From JAZDMK01 sp043800975 (GTDB lineage Bacteria > Bacteroidota > Bacteroidia > Bacteroidales > JAHJDW01), in the NCBI GenBank assembly GCA_043800975.1, contig JAZDMK010000162.1, positions 1 to 59,474 of the forward strand: a stretch of 59,474 nucleotides of DNA, in the 5' to 3' direction. Position 1 is the first letter of the stretch, and the number at the start of each line of letters is the position of its first letter. The translations under genes were made by a program, and so were the position numbers. Below the pieces are notes generated by a model. That model had not been told where the DNA came from. It saw only the letters and a list, made by a program, of their open reading frames with translations, and ran no database searches. Shown piece by piece: positions 33,319 to 42,357 of this stretch.

Positions 33319-36165
33319 TTATTTAATAATAGCGATATTCCCGTCTATAGTATGAATCTTGTACATTGCATCCATGTAAATAATTCGATACACATACACA
33401 CCCTCAGGAGCAAGACTTCCGTTTACTTTTCCGTCCCAACCTTCATTCACATCTTTTGTGAAAAACAACTGCTGTCCCCAGCGGTTATAAATCATCATTT
33501 CAAAAGTTTTCAAACCTGTTGCATAAACGTGAAACACATCATTAAGTCCGTCGTCATCTGGAGTAAAGGCATTGGGAACATAGATGGTATAGTCAGGTCT
33601 GACACGAACTGTTGTCCAAACTGAATCAACACAGCCAAATTCATTGGTCATCACAAGAACAACCTGAAATGTTCCGGTATCAGCAAAGACATGTTCAAAG
33701 GAATTCTCACTTGTTGTAGTTCCGTCACTGATATACCAGCTAACAGAAGAAATTGTTGAAAGAGGTGAATATCCTATACTTACAAGCGGGTCAAAAATCG
33801 TAACTACAGGAGGATAAATTTCAATTTCAGCATCCGGATAATTGAAAACATGCAGATATTGATTTTTTACAGCCGTAGCAGAACATGCACCATTGCTGGC
33901 AACCAGCATCACGGAGTAATAACCGGGGTTGTTATAAGTATGTGAAGGATTCGTTGCTGTTGAACTTCCTCCATCACCAAAAGTCCACTGATAGATGGTT
34001 GTGGCACTTACACCGGTTGATGTATTTGTAAAATTTGTTTCCAGAGGTGCGCAACTTTCCAGAGGATCGGCAATGAAATCAGGCACAGGAACGGGATCTA
34101 TCTGAATGGTATGCGTGGTTAATGGCCCGAGGCATCCGTTTTCAGTGACCTCAAGTGTTACTGTGAAAGTGCCGCCGCTATTAAACATCAGAGTATAGGG
34201 ACCCATTCCTGATCCGGATACAATCTGCCCACCGCCGAAATTCCAGTTGTATGTTGCGCCAGCTGTTGCAGAGCCATTGTAGGTTACAGAAACATTCTGA
34301 TTGGCACAGGCACCGGTTGGTAATGAAAAGTCTGAAGTTGGAAGAGGGTTCACGGTTACTAATAGATTCGCAGTATTTGTACACGTATTGTTGTCTGAAA
34401 CAGTTACTGTATAAGTTGTTGTAGCTATTGGACTGACGGTTGCTGTAGCATTATTCTGCTGACCTGCCAGTGTTGCGTCAGTAGGAGAAGAAGCCCATAC
34501 ATAGGTAGAGCCACCGCTTGCTGTAATTATTGTTTGTGTTCCAATACAAATAATACTTGGATTTGCATTCGTTGTTATAACGGGCAATGTATTGACATTG
34601 ACAACAACCGTATCCTGAGCACTGCATCCATCAATAACAGTAACCACATAGGTAGTTGTTGTAACAGGGCTAACAGAAATGGATTGTGTTGTTAAACCAT
34701 TACTCCACAAATAAGTAGAACCGTTGGAGACAGTTAGCGTTGCTGTGCCCCCTGTACAGATAGAAGTATCCAGACCTGCGTATGCATTACCACTTCCAAT
34801 ATTTACAGCAACCTGATTTGTATCACTACTTCCACAGCCATCAATACCTATCAGCGTATAGGTAGTGGAAACGGCAGGACTTACAAAGGCTGAATTCGTA
34901 TTCCCGAGACCGTTATCCCATGTATAGTTATAAGGTGGAATCCCACCACTTAAATTTCCGTTGATAAATGCAGAGCCTCCACAAATAGTGGTGTCATTAC
35001 TCATTACAAGAGAGAGGGGGTCGTAATTCTTAATATAATATGTGTAGAGGTTGGAAGAGCAGGGTGTGTTTTGAACATTAAAAGTAATGGTTTCTGTACC
35101 TTCAAAAATACCATCATTTACGGGGGTGATAATCATTGCCATTGAATCAACGAAAGGTGGAATCACCCAGCTGAGCGGAATAGGCCCGGTGGTTCCTGAG
35201 AGATAATAATCAACTCCATTGACGGCAGTTCCACCAAGTATATAATTAACAACAGTTGGAACTGTTTTTATTGCAGGAATTTTAAAACCAATAATGAGAT
35301 CAGAACATCCTTCAATAGCGGAAGTGTCAATAGACGTCGAAGTGGTATAACTAAGCGTTATCGCATTGGATGTAAAACTATTTTCTTCCAGAAAAACAGC
35401 AGAATCGTACGCTGTATCACCAGCATCACCGATTGCAATTTTAATATGGTACGTTGAACAGGGAACTACCAGGCACCATGCAGTAATAACGGTAGTGAAT
35501 CCGTCATAAACAATGGTTTGGCCATTTAATGCCTGATTATCAACATAATAAGTGGGATTAGACCCACTGTTAATGTTGTCAATCGTAACAGGAATTGCTG
35601 TTCCTGGAATGAGAGCAATGTTTTTATTTGTATAAACACCTCCGGAAGGGTTTGCTCCATTTACAAAAAAACCAAATACATCATTGAAAGTTGTCCCAAC
35701 AAATTCCGGATATTCTTCAGAGCCGAAAACATAGCGGAACTTAATGGTGTCAGCCAATGGAATAAAGTCAAACTGAAGAACTGTTGCATCGTTAACGGTG
35801 AAGCCAGGCACTAGGTTGGCAAGATCAGGGTCTGAGCCAGCCATCGTGGAATAACTACAGAAATTTGAAACAGGTGATCCGACTAAAGGCTGGAGTAATG
35901 TGCCATCTACAATACCAGTTGATAAGATGAGACCACTTGATAAGCCCAAATTGGTTGGGGTTGCTCCGGTTGAAAAACTACCGATTGAACCTGTAATACC
36001 TGTATATGTTATGTTGCTAGCCGTAACGCCTGAGCCAACCAGTACATTTTGCACAAGTTGTTGCGGAGTCATGGTTGTTGAAACGGCTAACTGCGAAAAA
36101 CCCGATGTATGAACGGATAGCAGTAAAAACAAACCAACTAATCTAGATAAATTTATGTGTTTCAT
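33319..36165 (-). CDS. Choice-of-anchor L, PKD and T9SS type B surface protein (copy 4 of 4)
   Basis: This 948-residue exported protein has a signal peptide near LLLSVHTSGFSQ. Domains in order: choice-of-anchor L (about 20-265; MTPQQLVQNVLVGSGVTASNI start, FRYVFGSEEYPEFVG core), a Calx-beta-like domain (about 280-385), Ig-like domains of the SprB type, PKD domains (YQWTFGDGGSSTATNPSHTY), and a C-terminal T9SS type B sorting domain (IYVPNAFTPDDDGLNDVF, IYNRWGQQLF, YVYRIIYMDA). It is probably exported across the outer membrane by the type IX system and attached to the surface. Start at the ATG 36165; an upstream in-frame TTG would overlap the -7 box at 36187-36194. It follows 36300-39389 on the same strand. 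Confidence 0.88.
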   Translation of the reverse strand: MKHINLSRLVGLFLLLSVHTSGFSQLAVSTTMTPQQLVQNVLVGSGVTASNITYTGITGSIGSFSTGATPTNLGLSSGLILSTGIVDGTLLQPLVGSPVSNFCSYSTMAGSDPDLANLVPGFTVNDATVLQFDFIPLADTIKFRYVFGSEEYPEFVGTTFNDVFGFFVNGANPSGGVYTNKNIALIPGTAIPVTIDNINSGSNPTYYVDNQALNGQTIVYDGFTTVITAWCLVVPCSTYHIKIAIGDAGDTAYDSAVFLEENSFTSNAITLSYTTSTSIDTSAIEGCSDLIIGFKIPAIKTVPTVVNYILGGTAVNGVDYYLSGTTGPIPLSWVIPPFVDSMAMIITPVNDGIFEGTETITFNVQNTPCSSNLYTYYIKNYDPLSLVMSNDTTICGGSAFINGNLSGGIPPYNYTWDNGLGNTNSAFVSPAVSTTYTLIGIDGCGSSDTNQVAVNIGSGNAYAGLDTSICTGGTATLTVSNGSTYLWSNGLTTQSISVSPVTTTTYVVTVIDGCSAQDTVVVNVNTLPVITTNANPSIICIGTQTIITASGGSTYVWASSPTDATLAGQQNNATATVSPIATTTYTVTVSDNNTCTNTANLLVTVNPLPTSDFSLPTGACANQNVSVTYNGSATAGATYNWNFGGGQIVSGSGMGPYTLMFNSGGTFTVTLEVTENGCLGPLTTHTIQIDPVPVPDFIADPLESCAPLETNFTNTSTGVSATTIYQWTFGDGGSSTATNPSHTYNNPGYYSVMLVASNGACSATAVKNQYLHVFNYPDAEIEIYPPVVTIFDPLVSIGYSPLSTISSVSWYISDGTTTSENSFEHVFADTGTFQVVLVMTNEFGCVDSVWTTVRVRPDYTIYVPNAFTPDDDGLNDVFHVYATGLKTFEMMIYNRWGQQLFFTKDVNEGWDGKVNGSLAPEGVYVYRIIYMDAMYKIHTIDGNIAIIK

Positions 36166-36186
36166 TATAGGAACATTATAGATGGT

Positions 36187-36194
36187 CAAATGTA
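36187..36194 (-). promoter_or_regulatory. -7 promoter box for anchor-L copy 4
   Basis: Minus-strand TACATTTG matches TAnnTTTG, 21 bases before the ATG at 36165. The gene may therefore have its own promoter inside the cluster. Confidence 0.5.
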
Positions 36195-36299
36195 ATATTT
36201 TTTTAAATAAGTAATGTAAGGGAATAACGCAATTTTAAATTTTCTTCAAGACTGTAGAAATTAACATTGGGTTGCCCCGTTTGAGAAATAAAAATGGAA

Positions 36300-39200
36300 T
36301 TACTTGAGCAGCGTGAGGTGTCCACAAAAAACATGAGTTTTTTTCAGTGCATCACGGAAGTAGATACGATATACATACACATCCTCTTTACATTTATGCC
36401 CGTTAACAGTACCATCCCATCCTGTATTGATATCTGATGTATGAAAAAGTTGCCCTCCCCAACGGTCGTAAATATCCATTTCAAAATCGAGTATGCCTGT
36501 TCCGTAGGCACAGAAAATTTCGTTCAGGAAATCCTGATCAGGCGTAAAGCAATTAGGTACATAAATAGTAAAGTCCGGTCTAACCCAAACAGTTGTTTTC
36601 ACAGAGTCGGTACAACCAAACTGATTGGTAACAATTAGTGTTACAGTAAAAATACCGGTATCCTGAAATGTATGTTCAAAAGCAGGGTCGTAGGTTAACG
36701 TTCCGTCAGTAATATACCAGACTTGAGAAACCACATTTCCGAGAGGAGTATATGAAAAATTAATAACAGGTTCGAATATAGAAACGACTGGTGGATCTGC
36801 GAAAATTTCAGCAGAAGGAAACGGGAAAACCTGAATAAGGTTAGTAAGTGTTTTCGATTTCGAACAAGCTCCGTTATTCGCCACCAAAGTTACACTGTAT
36901 GTTCCGGGATTATTATATGTGTGAGTTGGATTTGGCATATTGGAGGTAGTTCCATCACCAAAGTCCCACGAATAGGTTGTTGATGGACTTACATTTTGAG
37001 AGTTGTTGGTAAACACAACAACAAGAGGCTTGCAACCTGAAGTTGGGTCAGCACTGAATGATGGTTCAGGAACAATCTCAACATTGATTGAATGAGTTGT
37101 AACTGGTCCGACACAGCCATTTTCAACAACAAAAAGGCTGACTGTTATGGAGCCGGGTGTTCCCCAGGAAACGCTGTAAGGGCCTGCTCCGCTGCCACTT
37201 ATTACAGTTCCGCCACCAAAGTCCCAGTTATAATTTGCAATTGTACCTGCAGAACCAGTATAATTAATGGTTACAGGTATCCCAACACAAACGGAAGACG
37301 GTAAACTAAATGAGGAAGTTGGAATTGGATTTACAGTTACCAATACATTCCCGGTATTGGTGCAAGTGTTCGCATCAGATACTGTAACAGTATAAACAGT
37401 GGTAATAGTTGGCCAGACCAATGGATTCTGCAAAGTGTTTTGTGTTGTAAGTGTTGCGTCAAGAGGATTGGAAGACCACAGATATCCTGTTCCACCAAGT
37501 GCAGAAAGTTGTGAAGAATCACCCGAACAAATAATACTAGGTTGTGAAGTCACTGTAACGACAGGTGGTGATAAAATATTTACAACTACCTGATCGGTCG
37601 CCGAACAACCACCGGTAACAGTTACTGTATATGTTGTATTTACGGTGGGATTGACATTGATGACTTGCGTTATAGCTCCGGTACTCCATAAAAAGGTTGT
37701 TCCTCCGGATGCAGAAAGCGTAGCTGTTCCACCCGGACAGATGGATGTATCAGGACTTGCAGTTGCAGAACCAGTCGCAACACTTACAACTACTGATAAA
37801 ATATCGGGTGTAGGTCCGCCGCAAAGGTCTGCTACAGTTACTGTATAAGTAGTCTGCACAATTGGGCTGACAGATATTGTTTGTGTAGTGGCTCCAGTAT
37901 TCCATAAATAACCAGAACCTCCGCTTGCGGTTAGTGTGGCTGTTCCACCAGTACAAATCGTTGTATCCGGGCTGATGATCGGAACTCCTGAGCCGACTGT
38001 CACTACAACATCTCCGGTTGCGGTAGAACCACAGAAATCAGTAATCGTTACAGTATATGTAGATGTAACTGATGGGGAAACAGAAATGTTTTGTGTTGTG
38101 GCACCTGTATTCCAACTGTATGTGTAGTTGGGTAAGCCACCAACCGGCCAGGAAATAAGATTTGCTGAGCCACTGCAAATAGCAGTATCGTTTGAAGTGC
38201 CAATACCGAGCACGGAATTATCTTTAATATAAAATGTAAAAGTTTGAGTTCCGCAAGCTGTTGCAGCCAAAGTGATAGTAATCGTTTCAATGCCTTCCGC
38301 AATACCGTCGGTTAGCGGATGAATCGTTAGGGTTGTAGTGGTAGAGCCTGCAGGAATTGTAACGCTTGTCCCTATTGTGGTATAATCTGTCCCGTTGGTC
38401 GCAGTTCCTCCAATTGTATAATTGATTACAGTAGCAGAGGATACGGGGTTAGCCATATTAAAAGTGACAATAATATCATTGCATCCTTCAATACCGGAAG
38501 TATCTACAGGGTTGGCTGTGGCGTAGGTAACACTAACAGCATTAGTAGAAAAACTGTTCTCTTCCAGAAAAACGCCGGAGTCATAAGCACCATCATAGAT
38601 ATCGGCAATAGCAAGCTTAATATGATAGGTAGAACAAGGTACAACAACTGACCAAGCTGTTAATACAGTTGTAAATCCATCGAATACAATTGTAGTTCCT
38701 CCCAGAGCTTCATTATCGACGTAGTAACTTGAGTAAGCCAGTGAGGTACAACCGCCTGAAGTACCTGCAGAACCAATGGTTCCATTATTTACAGAATTAA
38801 TAGCAACGGGTAATGTTGTTCCTGGAATTAATGCAATATTTTTAGCTCCACCAGTGAAGGGTCCCGATATTCCGGGTCCGCTTATGAAAAATCCAAATAC
38901 ATCGTTAAAACTGGAGCAGACATATTCCGGATATTCTTCTGAACCGAAAACGTATCGAAATCGAACCGTATCATCTAATGGCACAAAATCAAAAGCAAGG
39001 ATTGATGCATCTTGAGAGCTGTTTCCGCCAATGATTGCATCCAGATCGGGATCTCCACTTGTTGCCTGCGTCCAACTTAAAAAATTTGACACAGCCGAAC
39101 CAATTTGGGGTTCAGAATTAGATGCGTCAACAACTCCGGAAGAAAGAATAACCCCGTTGTTCAAACCAAGATTTGTTGTATTTCCTTGTGTAAAACCACC

Positions 39201-39389
39201 AATTGAATTAGCAGCACCCGAATATGTCACTCCACTTACGGTAACACCTCCGCCCACTAATACATTTTGGACTAGCTGTGTTGGGGTCATTGAAGTATTA
39301 ACCAATAACTGCCCGTATAATAAATTTGGCAATAAGAAAGCACTTACTGTTAGGATTGAAACCAATATTCTATGGAAAATCCTAAGCAT
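36300..39389 (-). CDS. Choice-of-anchor L, PKD and T9SS type B surface protein (copy 3 of 4)
   Basis: This 1029-residue protein has a signal peptide (LVSILTVSAFLLPNLLYGQ). Anchor-L domain about 28-270 (FRYVFGSEEYPEYVC, STYHIKLAIAD, YDSGVFLEENSF), Calx-beta-like domain about 275-390 (INYTIGGTATNGTDY), then repeated Ig-like units each with [N/S]PDTTIC.GGTATL.ASGG..YLW.TGATTQ.I.VSP, and two PKD domains (YSWDFGDGTTSNMPNPTHTY), ending in the type B sorting domain (IYVPNCFTPDQDFLNEIF, YRIYFRDALKK). The gene starts 5 bases after the stop of the upstream paralogue (39395-42193), so the two are translationally close. The repeat units vary in number between the four copies, which points to duplication of modules. 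Confidence 0.9.
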   Translation of the reverse strand: MLRIFHRILVSILTVSAFLLPNLLYGQLLVNTSMTPTQLVQNVLVGGGVTVSGVTYSGAANSIGGFTQGNTTNLGLNNGVILSSGVVDASNSEPQIGSAVSNFLSWTQATSGDPDLDAIIGGNSSQDASILAFDFVPLDDTVRFRYVFGSEEYPEYVCSSFNDVFGFFISGPGISGPFTGGAKNIALIPGTTLPVAINSVNNGTIGSAGTSGGCTSLAYSSYYVDNEALGGTTIVFDGFTTVLTAWSVVVPCSTYHIKLAIADIYDGAYDSGVFLEENSFSTNAVSVTYATANPVDTSGIEGCNDIIVTFNMANPVSSATVINYTIGGTATNGTDYTTIGTSVTIPAGSTTTTLTIHPLTDGIAEGIETITITLAATACGTQTFTFYIKDNSVLGIGTSNDTAICSGSANLISWPVGGLPNYTYSWNTGATTQNISVSPSVTSTYTVTITDFCGSTATGDVVVTVGSGVPIISPDTTICTGGTATLTASGGSGYLWNTGATTQTISVSPIVQTTYTVTVADLCGGPTPDILSVVVSVATGSATASPDTSICPGGTATLSASGGTTFLWSTGAITQVINVNPTVNTTYTVTVTGGCSATDQVVVNILSPPVVTVTSQPSIICSGDSSQLSALGGTGYLWSSNPLDATLTTQNTLQNPLVWPTITTVYTVTVSDANTCTNTGNVLVTVNPIPTSSFSLPSSVCVGIPVTINYTGSAGTIANYNWDFGGGTVISGSGAGPYSVSWGTPGSITVSLFVVENGCVGPVTTHSINVEIVPEPSFSADPTSGCKPLVVVFTNNSQNVSPSTTYSWDFGDGTTSNMPNPTHTYNNPGTYSVTLVANNGACSKSKTLTNLIQVFPFPSAEIFADPPVVSIFEPVINFSYTPLGNVVSQVWYITDGTLTYDPAFEHTFQDTGIFTVTLIVTNQFGCTDSVKTTVWVRPDFTIYVPNCFTPDQDFLNEIFCAYGTGILDFEMDIYDRWGGQLFHTSDINTGWDGTVNGHKCKEDVYVYRIYFRDALKKTHVFCGHLTLLK

Positions 39390-39394
39390 GGTAA

Positions 39395-42193
39395 TTATCT
39401 GAGTATGGTCAGGAAGCCTGAGTAAGATGTTCCATTCGGCATGAAAAGAATGTAGTAATATGTTCCATCTGCACAGTCTCCACCATTCCAGTCATTTTGG
39501 TAGTTGTCATTCTGATATACCTTACGACCCCAACGATTGAAAATTTCGATGCGGCTGTTAGGATAGAATTCTAAATTTTCTACCATAAAGAAATCATTCG
39601 ATCCGTCTCCGTTTGGAGTGAATACATTTGGAATTAAAATGGGACAAACAATGGTTACTACAACATTTTCGTTTTTGAAGTTGCCACATGAGTCTGCAAC
39701 AGATACGGTATATGTTGTAGTAAACATAGGGCTCACCATTATAGTGTCCGTAGCAGTCATTGAAGTTGGGCTCCAGGTATAAGTCAAATCACCGTATCCG
39801 CCTGTAGCCCATGCATGCAGGGTTGTAAAATCATGGAACTGGGTGCAGAAGGTAGTGTCCATGCTTGCATTTAAAACAATCGGATCGATTTGATTTATAT
39901 GAATATTGGTAGAAAGGGTGTCTGAGCATAAACCGTTGTTGGTAACAAGCAAGGTAATAACGTAATTGCCGGAATCACCGTAATTATGTGTTGGATCTTC
40001 CATTGTAGAAGTGGCGCCATCACCAAATGCCCAAGCATAACTAACGTTTGAAGACGTTTGTGTGGTAAGGTTTGTCAATGTTAAGAATGTGGGAGCACAA
40101 ATGTCATATGATAAATCAAAATCAGCTATAGGAATGGGCAATATCTGAATAATGTTGCTCGTAAGTGTACTTGTGCATCCGTTTTCAGTTACAGAAAGTG
40201 TTACTGAATTGTTTCCCGGAGAACTCCAATTAATAGAATAGGGTCCTTGACCGCTTCCCGATACAATCGTGCCTCCGCCAAAAGTCCAGGTATAGGTTGC
40301 TCCAGCAGTAGCAGATCCCTGATAAGTTACAGGTACATTTGAACCAATACAAATCTGAGGAGGAAGATTAAAATTGGAAGTGGGAACCGGATTAACAGTT
40401 ACTGTTGTCGTTTCTGTTCCCCAGCATCCGGTAGCATCTGTGCCTGTTACAGTATAAATTGTTGTTGTAGTAGGTGTAACAAAAATAGGATTCGTAGCAT
40501 CTCCTGTATTCCAGCTATATGTATTTGCACCGCCGGCTGTGAGTGTAGCTGTGTTTCCTGCACATATTGTAGGTGCATTGATAGTAATTATTGGAGTAGG
40601 ATTAACTGTAACATATACCGAGTCTTTTCCCATACATCCTGTATTAACGGTAACCGAGTACCATGTGGAAGTTGTAGGGGTAACCGATATAGATTGGGTT
40701 GTTGCACTGGTGTTCCACAAATATCCGGTTGCACCGCTATTGGCTGTCAGAATAGCTGTGCCGCCGGAGCATATGGTCGTATCAGGCCCTGCATAAGCAA
40801 CACCGGAGCCTACGGTTACAATCATTTCATCATATTGTGAAGAACCGCATCCATCAGAAACCATCAACTGATAGGTTGTTGTGCCAATTGAAACAGGCGT
40901 TATCGGTAGAGTTGGCGTTGTTTCTCCTCCTCCCCAGATATAAGTATAGGGTGCAGCACCGCCAGAAATATTTGGCGTTATCGTAAGAGATTGCCCCAGA
41001 CAAATTGTAGTGTCATTGGGAAGATTCATTGTCATTGAATTTCCGTCAGTGATCCAAACAGTAAAAGTATCAGTAGTGCAAGGAGTGGTCTGAACAACAA
41101 TGATGACAGATTCAGGTCCTTCGGGAGTACCATCAGCTATTGGTGTAACGTAGAGTACCGTTGAGTCTTGACCTGCAGCAATAAAAACATTCGTAGGCGA
41201 AAGGGTGTAATCCGTTCCCAGAAGAGCTGTTCCGCCAATTACCCAATAGTTGATAGGAATATTGGATGTAGCAATGGTGGGTGTTTCAAAACTGATGATT
41301 ACATTTGAGCATCCTTCAATAGCTGTTGAGTCTGTAACAAGTGTAGATGTCTGTTCAAAAGTAACGGCATTGGTCGAGAAACTGTTTGCTTCCAGAAAAA
41401 CACCGGAATCATAAATGTGGTCACCCACATCTCCGATTGCAAGCTTAATATGATAGGTTGAACATGCAGTAACGACAGATGTGGCGGTTAATACTGTAGT
41501 AAACCCATCATAACAAATTGTTGTTCCACCCAATGCCTCATTATCAACATAATAAGCGGAATAACTAAGTGATGTGCAACCTCCGGATGTTCCATAAGCT
41601 CCTATTGAACCGTTGTTAACAGAATTAATAGCAACAGGAAGAGTTGTAGATGGAATTAAAGCGATGTTCTTCGAATTATTCGAGTAAGGGCCTGTAATGC
41701 CCGGGCCACTTATAAAAAAGCCAAACACATCGTTGAAATTTGAACAAACATATTCGGGGTATTCTTCCGATCCGAAAACATATCTGAAATTTACGGTGTT
41801 AGATAATGGAATGAAATCGAATTCCAAAATGGTTGCATCATAGGAGGAATTGGAAGTAAGAGCATCCAGATCTACATCACCAACTGTTCCCAGACTTACA
41901 CTTTGAAAATAAGATACAGCGCCGGGAATAGCTGTTGAAGGACCGGAGCTAAGAATAACTCCCTCATTCAAACCAAGATTTGTTGTGTTTCCATTGAGGA
42001 AATCACCATGGGCATTGCCTGCCCCAGTAAAAGTAACATTAAACGCAGTAACACCAGTTCCGATCAATACATTTTGTACAAGCTGGGTAGGTGTCATCGC
42101 ATTTGATACCAGAAGCTGTGCGTTAGATTGATTGCTTGCAATTAAAAAAATTGCCGTGAAAATTCCTGCAATAAAAGGATAGCGACGAATCAT
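39395..42193 (-). CDS. Choice-of-anchor L, PKD and T9SS type B surface protein (copy 2 of 4)
   Basis: This 932-residue protein has a signal peptide (MIRRYPFIAGIFTAIFLIAS region). Anchor-L domain about 20-275, Calx-beta-like domain about 285-400 with YWVIGGTALLGTDY, Ig-like repeats with SGGTAILTANSGATGYLWNT, two PKD-like segments (YAWAFGDGATSTMEDPTHNY), and a shorter type B sorting domain (LIPNVFTPNGDGSNDFF, IFNRWGRKVYQND, YYYILFMPNG). The C-terminus is closer to the canonical CHU_C form than those of copies 3 and 4. The ATG at 42193 is preferred over an in-frame TTG at 42217. Copy 3 follows after 5 bases. Confidence 0.9.
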   Translation of the reverse strand: MIRRYPFIAGIFTAIFLIASNQSNAQLLVSNAMTPTQLVQNVLIGTGVTAFNVTFTGAGNAHGDFLNGNTTNLGLNEGVILSSGPSTAIPGAVSYFQSVSLGTVGDVDLDALTSNSSYDATILEFDFIPLSNTVNFRYVFGSEEYPEYVCSNFNDVFGFFISGPGITGPYSNNSKNIALIPSTTLPVAINSVNNGSIGAYGTSGGCTSLSYSAYYVDNEALGGTTICYDGFTTVLTATSVVTACSTYHIKLAIGDVGDHIYDSGVFLEANSFSTNAVTFEQTSTLVTDSTAIEGCSNVIISFETPTIATSNIPINYWVIGGTALLGTDYTLSPTNVFIAAGQDSTVLYVTPIADGTPEGPESVIIVVQTTPCTTDTFTVWITDGNSMTMNLPNDTTICLGQSLTITPNISGGAAPYTYIWGGGETTPTLPITPVSIGTTTYQLMVSDGCGSSQYDEMIVTVGSGVAYAGPDTTICSGGTAILTANSGATGYLWNTSATTQSISVTPTTSTWYSVTVNTGCMGKDSVYVTVNPTPIITINAPTICAGNTATLTAGGANTYSWNTGDATNPIFVTPTTTTIYTVTGTDATGCWGTETTTVTVNPVPTSNFNLPPQICIGSNVPVTYQGSATAGATYTWTFGGGTIVSGSGQGPYSINWSSPGNNSVTLSVTENGCTSTLTSNIIQILPIPIADFDLSYDICAPTFLTLTNLTTQTSSNVSYAWAFGDGATSTMEDPTHNYGDSGNYVITLLVTNNGLCSDTLSTNIHINQIDPIVLNASMDTTFCTQFHDFTTLHAWATGGYGDLTYTWSPTSMTATDTIMVSPMFTTTYTVSVADSCGNFKNENVVVTIVCPILIPNVFTPNGDGSNDFFMVENLEFYPNSRIEIFNRWGRKVYQNDNYQNDWNGGDCADGTYYYILFMPNGTSYSGFLTILR

Positions 42194-42357
42194 ATGGTAG
42201 TGTTTAATATGTTTCAAAAAAGGATATAAAAATACGTTTTATTTCGATAAAAAAAATGTTTTTAACAGGTTTTGGTGATTTTTCACATTATTAGACGCAA
42301 CAAAATGGGTTGGGTTGCTTCGTAAAAACGAAGAAAAAACTTTATTTTTTACATAAA